From positions 1-26,199 of the IMG/VR virus record IMGVR_UViG_3300020450_000082: a stretch of DNA of 26,199 bases; one strand, given 5' to 3'. A program made the position numbers and the translations under genes. This document shows positions 1 through 5,728 of this stretch, one piece after another. Below the pieces are notes generated by a model. It was given only the letters and a program-made list of their open reading frames with translations, searched no databases and was not told the DNA's origin. Every line of letters starts with the position of its first letter. Position 1 is the first letter of the stretch. This DNA is from a virus.

Positions 1-975
1 GCGGAGTTTATCAAAATCAATCAGCCTAAATGCTTTATACTAGAGAATGTAAAAGGATTATTAAGCCATGAGGGAGGTGAGACATTCCAAACCATTATAA
101 GCCTGTTGACTGACAATGGAGGTACTGCCAATGGGCAGATGTTTATACCTTACTTTGAGGATGGCTTAGGATATCATGTTTATTACAAGGTATTAAATAC
201 TAAAAATTTTGGTATCCCTCAGAATAGGGAAAGAATATTTATTGTAGGGTTTAAGGAGTTTCGGGAGTTCAGATTTCCTAAGCCATTCCCATTAGAGCTT
301 AGGTTAAAGGATATGCTACAGGATAATCCAGAGTATAAATATTTTTTGAGTAATAAGATGGTAAATGTATTGAAAAAACATAAAAATTCTATAGTAGGCA
401 AATCTAAGAACGATGACTATTCTGCTTGTATTCACGCAGGCTACCATAAGATGGGAGGCAGAGATCAACAGTATGTTATTGATGACAAGTACTACCTAAG
501 TGATAGAATGATTAATACATTATTTACTAAAGATAGCGGTAAAAATAACACATTTAAAAAAGCAGAGGTTAAAGGAGATGATGATATAGCTCAATGTTTA
601 AATCATCGTATTCCTAAAATGGGCAGAGGAGATAATTATATTCAAGTACCATCAGCCACAAAGAAAGGATATGAGGAGGCAGAGGATGGAGATAGTATAA
701 ACTTTAGCGTACCTAACTCAAAGACTCGCAGAGGTAGAGTAGGCAAGGGAGTAGCACAAACATTAGATACTGCCTGTAATCAAGCGGTAGTTAATACATA
801 CAAAATACGTAGATTAACACCTTTAGAATGCTGGAGGTTACAAGGATATCCAGATGATGCTTTTTTTAAAGCACAAGAGGTAAATTCTGATACTCAGCTC
901 TATAAACAAGCAGGTAACTCAATAACAGTAAATGTAATGATGGAATTGCTTAAAAAAATATATGATACCATTTAA
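1..975 (+). CDS. DNA (cytosine-5) methyltransferase, 5' end cut by window edge
   Basis: This frame is open from base 1, so the gene starts upstream; the internal ATG at 106 is not the start. It would transfer a methyl group from S-adenosylmethionine to carbon 5 of cytosine in a short target. Visible motifs in order are ENV (motif IV, bases 43-51), QNRERIFIVGF (motif VIII, near 220-255), RRLTPLECWRLQGYP (motif IX, near 810-855) and QAGNSI (motif X, near 910-925). Motif I and the catalytic PC lie outside the window. Between motifs VIII and IX is an unusually long target-recognition region holding two related segments of about 50 residues (337-477 and 490-648), each starting Y-[FY]-L-S and ending K-M-G-x-x-x-x-Y. 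A terminator-like hairpin follows the stop. The family is certain; the target is unknown. Confidence 0.95.
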   Translation, partial: AEFIKINQPKCFILENVKGLLSHEGGETFQTIISLLTDNGGTANGQMFIPYFEDGLGYHVYYKVLNTKNFGIPQNRERIFIVGFKEFREFRFPKPFPLELRLKDMLQDNPEYKYFLSNKMVNVLKKHKNSIVGKSKNDDYSACIHAGYHKMGGRDQQYVIDDKYYLSDRMINTLFTKDSGKNNTFKKAEVKGDDDIAQCLNHRIPKMGRGDNYIQVPSATKKGYEEAEDGDSINFSVPNSKTRRGRVGKGVAQTLDTACNQAVVNTYKIRRLTPLECWRLQGYPDDAFFKAQEVNSDTQLYKQAGNSITVNVMMELLKKIYDTI

Positions 976-981
976 ATCACT

Positions 982-1009
982 AGCTATCCTCCCCTGGAGG
1001 ATGGCTTTT
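982..1009 (+). terminator. Intrinsic terminator after the methyltransferase gene
   Basis: An 11-bp stem (982-992 with 996-1006, one G-T wobble) closes on a 3-base CCT loop and runs into TTTT. It begins 7 bases after the methyltransferase stop and ends 9 bases before the next preferred start. It should end transcription of the upstream gene. Confidence 0.8.
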
Positions 1010-1018
1010 CCACACAAA

Positions 1019-1543
1019 ATGAAAATACACATATCTAATCAGCAGCAGATTGATAGTTATAAGTATGCAGTCAAAATAGTTGAAATAGGTAAAGCGTATA
1101 AAAGATTTGGAGAAACCAAAGAGCAACAGATAGAGAGGTGGTATTTAGGGAAGCTTGGAGAGATAGTGTTTTTTAACCTTCTAGCTAAAAATGATATACA
1201 CGTAGATTACTCAGAGCTATTCAAGTTTGAAGCAGATGAGTATGATTTTATAATGCCTAATCAAGATTTAAAGATAGATGTTAAAACGTGTAAGCCATTC
1301 GATAGATATCTGCTAGTGCCAGAGGAGCAGACAAACAATAAAGCAGAGATAGATATCTATGTAGCTGCTATTGTAGATGAAAAAAACTCTATAGGTTTTA
1401 TTGATGGGTATATCTGGAAAAATAACCTGATTAAGAATAGTGATCCTGCAGTCAGTAAGAATATGCCAGAGGGAAGGTGCTACAATTCTAAGCTATGTGA
1501 TTTAAAAAACATCAATAAATTATTTGCATATTGGTATTTTTAA
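1019..1543 (+). CDS. PD-(D/E)XK nuclease-like protein
   Basis: The gene encodes 174 residues from ATG 1019. An in-frame ATG at 962 is possible, but it would overlap the methyltransferase and read through the terminator hairpin at 982-1009, so I reject it. Residues 43-54 form a helix containing LGE (Glu48). They are followed by YDF (Asp76) and, after a short turn, K-I-D-V-K-T (Asp87, Lys89). This E, D, then D-x-K order is the signature of the PD-(D/E)XK metal-dependent nuclease fold, seen in restriction enzymes and recombination nucleases. No other domain is visible. The neighbour is a cytosine methyltransferase, so a restriction partner is possible, but the terminator between them argues against one operon. 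Other possibilities are a repair or DNA-processing nuclease. The fold call is moderate and the exact role is unknown. Confidence 0.6.
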   Translation: MKIHISNQQQIDSYKYAVKIVEIGKAYKRFGETKEQQIERWYLGKLGEIVFFNLLAKNDIHVDYSELFKFEADEYDFIMPNQDLKIDVKTCKPFDRYLLVPEEQTNNKAEIDIYVAAIVDEKNSIGFIDGYIWKNNLIKNSDPAVSKNMPEGRCYNSKLCDLKNINKLFAYWYF

Positions 1544-1560
1544 TTATCTTAGTAATGTTG
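1531..1560 (+). promoter_or_regulatory. Possible Bacteroidetes-type promoter
   Basis: TTG at 1531-1533 is separated by 19 bases from TAATGTTG at 1553-1560. This is one base off the Bacteroidetes -7 consensus TAnnTTTG, with suitable spacing to the -33 element. Initiation would fall near 1567, just before the inverted repeat at 1575. It overlaps the end of the preceding gene. The call rests on consensus matching only. Confidence 0.35.
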
Positions 1561-1574
1561 TTAAAGAATTTTTT

Positions 1575-1659
1575 AGAGTAGTGTTATGCAATCGTATAAT
1601 TTTTCATTTTTTTTACACTTGTGGTTAATAGCAAAAAAAATAACACTACTCTTTTTTTT
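1575..1659 (+). terminator. Terminator-like long inverted repeat, possibly a small RNA
   Basis: A perfect 13-bp inverted repeat pairs 1575-1587 with 1640-1652 and is followed by eight T (1652-1659). The 52-base spacer can itself fold, because a T8 run (1607-1614) faces an A8 run (1633-1640). The structure could terminate transcripts from upstream. If the promoter at 1531-1560 is real, it could instead be a small RNA of about 90 bases with paired ends. No coding sequence is seen here. Confidence 0.55.
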
Positions 1660-1710
1660 AATGGCTTGTGAGTAAAAGACTTACTACATTTTTCATAGAT
1701 ATCCAATTTT

Positions 1711-1743
1711 AGGCATTAGACGGCAACTCTAGTGCTTTTTTTT
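1711..1743 (+). terminator. Second terminator-like hairpin upstream of the early cassette
   Basis: Bases 1711-1719 pair with 1729-1737 (9 bp, two wobbles) around a 9-base loop, running into a T8 tract (1736-1743). It lies only 45 bases before the start of the next gene. It may therefore act as an attenuator or insulator for the cassette. The bases between it and the gene (1744-1788) are almost pure A/T. Confidence 0.5.
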
Positions 1744-1788
1744 CTAATCAATCTATTAATTTTTTAATAGAATTTAATAAACAATCAA

Positions 1789-2031
1789 ATGAAAGCAGAA
1801 CAATTAAAAGCTAGAGGTTTTATTCCTCATGGCATATCTGGAGAATGGAACTACATCTCTGGATATAAAACTATTACAGTAATACTAGGTAGATATGAAT
1901 CTATTGAGATTTATGATCAAGGGAGGTTACAAGCAGCATTCCCAGTAAACTCTATCCATCAGGTGGATCAGGTTTGTTTTGACAATGGCATTTATTTTAA
2001 AACTAAAACTATAGAAAATGGAAATCACTAA
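1789..2031 (+). CDS. Hypothetical protein, 80 aa, first gene of early cassette
   Basis: This is a small soluble protein of 80 residues with no signal peptide or membrane segment, and I do not recognise a family. The sequence alternates short hydrophobic strands (KTITVILG, ESIEIYD) with polar turns, which suggests a small beta-rich fold. The start is ATG 1789, preceded by the A-rich context AACAATCAA and lacking a Shine-Dalgarno sequence, like many starts in this window. Its last 14 bases overlap the next gene, so the two are probably translationally coupled. It is the first gene after a 245-base non-coding region holding two hairpins. Confidence 0.7.
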   Translation: MKAEQLKARGFIPHGISGEWNYISGYKTITVILGRYESIEIYDQGRLQAAFPVNSIHQVDQVCFDNGIYFKTKTIENGNH

Positions 2032-2239
2032 AGATATAATAAACAGAATGGTATCAATCAAGAATATGTCTGCTCTAGATCCAGAATGCTATTTTTTGGT
2101 ATGTAAAGAGGAAAAGATAAGTACTGTAAGGTTTGAGGATAAAAAATCTATAGACAAAGAGATAGAAGCAGATAAAGGTAGGTATTCTAATCATGTAGGG
2201 TACTACAAAAATGGGAAGTATTTTTCAATCAATAAATAA
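2018..2239 (+). CDS. Hypothetical protein, 73 aa
   Basis: The gene encodes a charged 73-residue protein rich in Lys, Glu and Asp, without membrane segments or a recognisable motif. It starts inside the end of the previous gene (14-base overlap, different frame) and is followed 12 bases later by the helicase gene, so it belongs to the same transcript. The pattern looks like an alpha/beta mini-protein, with a strand near YFLVC and another near GYYKNGKYFSI at the C-terminus. Function is unknown. The confidence concerns its being a real gene. Confidence 0.65.
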   Translation: MEITKDIINRMVSIKNMSALDPECYFLVCKEEKISTVRFEDKKSIDKEIEADKGRYSNHVGYYKNGKYFSINK

Positions 2240-2251
2240 ATATTAAACGAC

Positions 2252-3619
2252 ATGAATTATCAAAATTTTTTAGAAAGTAAAAAGCATAATTTAGGTAGCT
2301 ATGGCTTTGAACCTAATTTTATACCTGATATATCTTTCGACTTTCAGCGAGAGATTATAAATAGAGCAGTAAAAAAAGGAAGGATAGCCATATTTGCAGA
2401 TACTGGATTAGGTAAAACACTAATACAATTATCAATAGCTCAAAACATAGTTAATCATACTAATAAAAAAGTATTAATATTAACTCCTTTAGCGGTAGCT
2501 TTTCAGTTTATACAAGAGGCTCATAAAATAGGCATAGATGATATTGAGTATTCAAAAGATGGTAAGCATACTAAAAAAATAGTAATCTGTAATTATGAAA
2601 GATTGCATCTCTTAGATTCAAATGATTTTACAGGAATGATACTAGATGAAAGTAGTATCTTAAAAAACTTTAAAGGAAAGATAAAAAGCCAGATTACATC
2701 TTTTATAAAAAAGATTAATTATAGATTTTTAAGTACTGCTACTCCTTCACCTAATGATTTTATAGAACTAGGAACTAGCTCCGAAGCTCTAGGTTATATG
2801 GGATATATGGATATGCTTACTAAGTTTTTTAAAAATAATCAAAATTCTACAGATAGTAACAATAGTAATATTGGTAACAAATTTTATCTTAAGCCTCATG
2901 CAGAAAACGACTTTTTTTCATGGGTAAATCAATGGGCAATAATGATTAAAAAGCCATCTGATTTAGGTTTTAGTGATGATAGATATGCACTACCTGAATT
3001 AATAATAAATAACCATGAGGTAAAAAATCAATCTTTAATAGCTCATAATGGTCAAGTTTTATTATTTACTCCTATAGCTAAAACTATGACAGAGGTAAGG
3101 CATGAGCAAAAAGAAACTACAGAGCAAAGATGCAAAAAAGCAGTAGAACTAGCAAAAGATAAAGTTTCTGTATATTGGTGTAATACAAATGCTGAAAGTC
3201 ATTTAATTAAAAAGTTAGATCCATTGTCAGTAGAGATTTTAGGTAGTATGTCCATAGATAAAAAAGAGGATATATTATTAAATTTTGCTAAAGGAAACAT
3301 ATCCAGGATAATAACTAAGGCAAAAATGACAGGAATGGGATTGAACTGGCAGCATTGTAATCATTCTGTTTTTTTTCCTACCTGGAGTTATGAGCAGTAT
3401 TATCAAGCTATACGCAGGTTTTGGAGGTTTGGACAGAAAAGAGATGTCACTATTGATCTAGTTATATCCGATGGTCAAAAAAGAGTTATAAGAGCATTGG
3501 ATCAAAAAACAAAAAAAGCTATAGAATTATATCAAAAGTTATCTGACTGTGTAAATAACAGTTATAATCATACATACAGGGAATTTAGTAAAAATATTAT
3601 TCAACCAAAATTTATTTAA
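2252..3619 (+). CDS. SNF2-type superfamily 2 helicase/translocase
   Basis: The protein has 455 residues with a full set of SF2 motifs. These are a DFQ segment near 30-32, Walker A TGLGKT at 51-56, motif Ia LTPLAVAFQ near 78-86, Walker B LDESS at 131-135, motif III STATPSP at 161-167, and motif VI QAIRRFWRFGQ at 385-395, which has the SNF2/Rad54-like R-x-x-R-x-x-Q ending. It should hydrolyse ATP to move on double-stranded DNA. There is no fused nuclease or methylase domain. The stop is separated by one base from the following methyltransferase gene, so the two are very likely co-translated and may act together. A translocase assisting modification, replication restart or anti-restriction are all possible. 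Family certain, task inferred. Confidence 0.9.
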   Translation: MNYQNFLESKKHNLGSYGFEPNFIPDISFDFQREIINRAVKKGRIAIFADTGLGKTLIQLSIAQNIVNHTNKKVLILTPLAVAFQFIQEAHKIGIDDIEYSKDGKHTKKIVICNYERLHLLDSNDFTGMILDESSILKNFKGKIKSQITSFIKKINYRFLSTATPSPNDFIELGTSSEALGYMGYMDMLTKFFKNNQNSTDSNNSNIGNKFYLKPHAENDFFSWVNQWAIMIKKPSDLGFSDDRYALPELIINNHEVKNQSLIAHNGQVLLFTPIAKTMTEVRHEQKETTEQRCKKAVELAKDKVSVYWCNTNAESHLIKKLDPLSVEILGSMSIDKKEDILLNFAKGNISRIITKAKMTGMGLNWQHCNHSVFFPTWSYEQYYQAIRRFWRFGQKRDVTIDLVISDGQKRVIRALDQKTKKAIELYQKLSDCVNNSYNHTYREFSKNIIQPKFI

Positions 3620-3620
3620 A

Positions 3621-4625
3621 ATGACAAAGCAGCAATTAATTACAGATGATTACGCTATCTATAATAGCGATTGTATGGAAATTTTACCAACATTAAAAAA
3701 TGAAAGCGTAGATCTTTCTGTTTACTCTCCTCCTTTTGCAGGATTATATAATTATTCTAGCTCTCATAGAGATTTTTCTAACTGTGATAGCAAAGAACAG
3801 TTTTTAGATCAATATAATTTTTTAATATCTCAGATGGCTAGAGTAACTAAAAAAGGTCGTATAAATTGTGTTCATGTTACAGAGGTAGTAGATAATAATG
3901 GATCTAGTTGGGATTTTCCTAATGAGGTAATAAGATTACATGAGCAAAATGGTTTTTTATATAAAGGTCGTATTACTATATGGAAAGAGCCTCTAAAAGT
4001 TAGAATGCGTACTATGGTAAAATCATTAATGCATAAACTAATAGTAGAGGATGCTACTCAATGCTTTCCTGCTCAACCAGACTATCTATTATTGTTTAAG
4101 AAAAAAGGAGATATAGAAACTCCTGTAGAGCATAAATATGGTATGAATGATTATTTTGGAGCTACTCCTATATTACCAAACATTTTAAAAGCATGGAATA
4201 ATGCAAATAATACAAATTTAAATGCTGATCAGTTATGGAATCATCTAAATAATATCAATGAATCTGATAGTATAACAAAGCTTAATCATTACATTTGGCA
4301 AAGATACGCATCGTCTGTATGGGATGATGTAAGATTAGAAAATGTATTACCATTTAGAGATAGCAAAGAGGATGACGATGAGAAACACGTGCATCCATTA
4401 CAGTTAGATGTAATTGATAGATGTGTAACCTTATGGTCTAATCCTGGAGATGTTATTTTAACTCCTTTTATGGGTGTAGGTAGTGAGGTGTATTCTCCTG
4501 TATCATTAGGCAGAAAAGCCATAGGAATAGAATTAAAAGATAGTTATTATAAACAAGCTACTATCAATCTAAAACACGCAGAAAACAGATTTAAAAACAC
4601 TAAAAAACAAATGTCAATATTTTAA
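3621..4625 (+). CDS. Beta-class DNA amino-methyltransferase (N6-adenine or N4-cytosine)
   Basis: The protein has 334 residues. The catalytic motif IV is YSPPF (S-P-P-F at residues 36-39), placed near the N-terminus. The S-adenosylmethionine-binding motif I, FMGVG at 283-287, is near the C-terminus and is followed by GRKAIGIEL. That order (IV first, I last, target domain between) defines the beta class. A Ser in first place of the catalytic tetrad is typical of many N4-cytosine enzymes, although some N6-adenine enzymes share it. The middle part (about 120-250) is the likely target-recognition region. The gene follows the SNF2 helicase by one base and precedes the MazG gene by two. It is a second, unrelated methyltransferase besides the C5 enzyme at the window start. 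No cognate nuclease is adjacent. Confidence 0.9.
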   Translation: MTKQQLITDDYAIYNSDCMEILPTLKNESVDLSVYSPPFAGLYNYSSSHRDFSNCDSKEQFLDQYNFLISQMARVTKKGRINCVHVTEVVDNNGSSWDFPNEVIRLHEQNGFLYKGRITIWKEPLKVRMRTMVKSLMHKLIVEDATQCFPAQPDYLLLFKKKGDIETPVEHKYGMNDYFGATPILPNILKAWNNANNTNLNADQLWNHLNNINESDSITKLNHYIWQRYASSVWDDVRLENVLPFRDSKEDDDEKHVHPLQLDVIDRCVTLWSNPGDVILTPFMGVGSEVYSPVSLGRKAIGIELKDSYYKQATINLKHAENRFKNTKKQMSIF

Positions 4626-4627
4626 TT

Positions 4628-4921
4628 ATGAAAGAGTTAGAGAAAAAAGTAATACAATGGGCAATAGATAGAGGGATACACCATCCCTCTAATGCCAAAA
4701 ACCAACTACTTAAATCATTTGAGGAGATGGGAGAATTAGCCAGAGGTATACTAAAGGATGATAGAGAACTAATTATAGATTCTATTGGAGATGTGCTAGT
4801 TACATTAATAATATTATCTGAAACAAAAGGACTATCATTAGAATACTGTTTAGATCATGCCTGGAATGAGATTAAAGATAGGACAGGAAAAACTATTAAC
4901 GGAACATTTATAAAAGATTAA
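4628..4921 (+). CDS. MazG-like nucleotide pyrophosphohydrolase
   Basis: This is a single-domain, all-helical protein of 97 residues. The metal-binding pattern of the MazG/all-alpha NTP pyrophosphatase family is visible: FEEMGELA at 31-38 (E33, E36), then DSIGDVLVTL at 51-60 (D51, D55). A C-terminal helix with W-N-E-I-K-D-R-T-G-K follows, a typical MazG-like ending. It would cleave (d)NTPs or related nucleotides to monophosphate plus pyrophosphate. In phages such proteins are thought to tune nucleotide or alarmone pools. It sits two bases after the methyltransferase and two before the next gene, inside the early cassette. The substrate cannot be read from the sequence. Confidence 0.85.
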   Translation: MKELEKKVIQWAIDRGIHHPSNAKNQLLKSFEEMGELARGILKDDRELIIDSIGDVLVTLIILSETKGLSLEYCLDHAWNEIKDRTGKTINGTFIKD

Positions 4922-4923
4922 AG

Positions 4924-5151
4924 ATGGAAACAATCAAAAAACTGCAGGATTATATAAGAAAATATTTAGCTAAAGAGAATATATCTATAGAGCAATTGAG
5001 ATTAGGTTATGTAGATAATCCTTTACCTATAGGTTTTAGCTCCTTAATGAATTTGCTAAATAAAAATGAGCTTTCTCTAAAACAACAAGCACTACTTATT
5101 GAGTTTTTTGGATTTGAATATGAGTTAGTTATGTACAATTATGAATTTTAA
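4924..5151 (+). CDS. Hypothetical protein, 75 aa
   Basis: The gene encodes a small, mostly helical protein. The central segment SSLMNLLNKNELSLKQQALLI looks loosely like a helix-turn-helix of the kind found in short phage regulators, but I cannot match it to a family. It begins two bases after the MazG-like gene, and its end overlaps the next gene by 11 bases, so it belongs to the cassette transcript. It has no signal peptide or membrane segment. Function is unknown. Confidence 0.65.
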   Translation: METIKKLQDYIRKYLAKENISIEQLRLGYVDNPLPIGFSSLMNLLNKNELSLKQQALLIEFFGFEYELVMYNYEF

Positions 5152-5530
5152 CAAAAAACTTACTGATGATGACTGGATAGCTATTAAATTATTTTATAAT
5201 GACGATGGCACTAAAAAGATATATCCTTTTAGAAAAGGAGTTATGCAAGGTAGTTATTATAAAAAAAACTGGAATAATGGCAGTTTTGATAAATTGTTAT
5301 TTAGTGTTTATAATAAATACAAAAAACTATTAAATGAGCTATCTAAAAAAAAATATGGTATAGATATATCTATTAAGACATTCACAGTAAAAAAAAAGAT
5401 AGGAGGTTTGTTTTTAAATGGTAAAAAAGCTCAAACAATTAGTAGAGATATAGAGATAAAAGATCTCGCAAAATTGCCATTAAAAAAACAACTTTCAATG
5501 ATAGAAAACTTGTTTAATAAAGATTATTAA
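5141..5530 (+). CDS. Hypothetical basic protein, 129 aa, last gene of early cassette
   Basis: This is a Lys-rich protein of 129 residues with aromatic patches in the first half (LFYNDDG, YPFRKG, SYYKKNW). The C-terminal half looks helical (LKKQLSMIENLF). No known domain is recognised. The overall charge suggests nucleic-acid contact, but that is only inference. Its start overlaps the previous gene by 11 bases. Its last 21 bases contain the -33 element of the strong promoter that opens the replication block. It is therefore the last gene before a transcriptional boundary. Confidence 0.65.
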   Translation: MNFNKKLTDDDWIAIKLFYNDDGTKKIYPFRKGVMQGSYYKKNWNNGSFDKLLFSVYNKYKKLLNELSKKKYGIDISIKTFTVKKKIGGLFLNGKKAQTISRDIEIKDLAKLPLKKQLSMIENLFNKDY

Positions 5531-5540
5531 AGTATATTTG
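5510..5540 (+). promoter_or_regulatory. Bacteroidetes-type promoter for the leader RNA/replication genes
   Basis: TTG at 5510-5512, a 20-base spacer, then TATATTTG at 5533-5540. The second element matches the Bacteroidetes -7 consensus TAnnTTTG exactly, at the expected distance from the -33 TTG. Transcription should begin near 5546-5548, giving a leader of about 180 bases before the replication gene at 5729. It is the best promoter match I found in the window. Confidence 0.65.
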
Positions 5541-5545
5541 AGTAG

Positions 5546-5711
5546 CAGATGGATTAGGTGGCACTATCCTAGATACTGCTAAAAAGATAACGTAACATCG
5601 ACATAAATTGAATTTTATTTTACTTTGTATAGATAAGTCTATACAGGTGATTTGTAAGGAGCTTGTCGATGGCTCAGCCAAAACTTATGATCACTTGTAT
5701 AGACTTTTTTT
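5546..5711 (+). ncRNA. Structured leader or small RNA with intrinsic terminator
   Basis: Between the promoter and the replication gene lies a non-coding stretch with four nested structural signals. (1) A 5' hairpin pairs 5543-5548 with 5576-5581 and 5554-5558 with 5568-5572; its first bases precede the estimated start. (2) A main stem of 18 continuous pairs joins 5635-5652 to 5689-5706 (two G-T wobbles). It is extended after a one-base bulge by 5654-5658 with 5684-5688 and capped by 5659-5662 with 5672-5675, then runs into T7 (5705-5711). (3) A competing hairpin pairs 5626-5633 with 5638-5645 and shares the 5' arm of the main stem. (4) The 9-base apical loop contains an octamer (5664-5671) perfectly complementary to 5596-5603, a possible pseudoknot. 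The geometry fits an attenuator, a riboswitch-like leader or a free small RNA. I recognise no known class. Confidence 0.6.
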
Positions 5712-5728
5712 ATTTAAATAAATACAAT

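Noticed and set aside
962-1018. Longer start of the nuclease-like gene at ATG 962
   Set aside because: It would overlap the methyltransferase and encode peptide across the terminator hairpin; ATG 1019 fits better.
1752-1771. 8-bp palindrome with TTTT loop just before ATG 1789
   Set aside because: Almost pure A/T, so expected by chance; no repeat of the site elsewhere.
5543-5581. tRNA-like reading of the 5' hairpin of the leader
   Set aside because: No acceptor stem, T arm or anticodon arm of proper length can be built.
5663-5728. Upstream starts TTG 5663 / ATG 5669 of the DUF6291 gene, the latter with an AAGGAG Shine-Dalgarno-like sequence 7 bases before it
   Set aside because: They lie inside the leader hairpin and its T tract and extend the protein beyond the usual family start. 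Kept only as an alternative, since the Shine-Dalgarno match is real but little used in this phylum.
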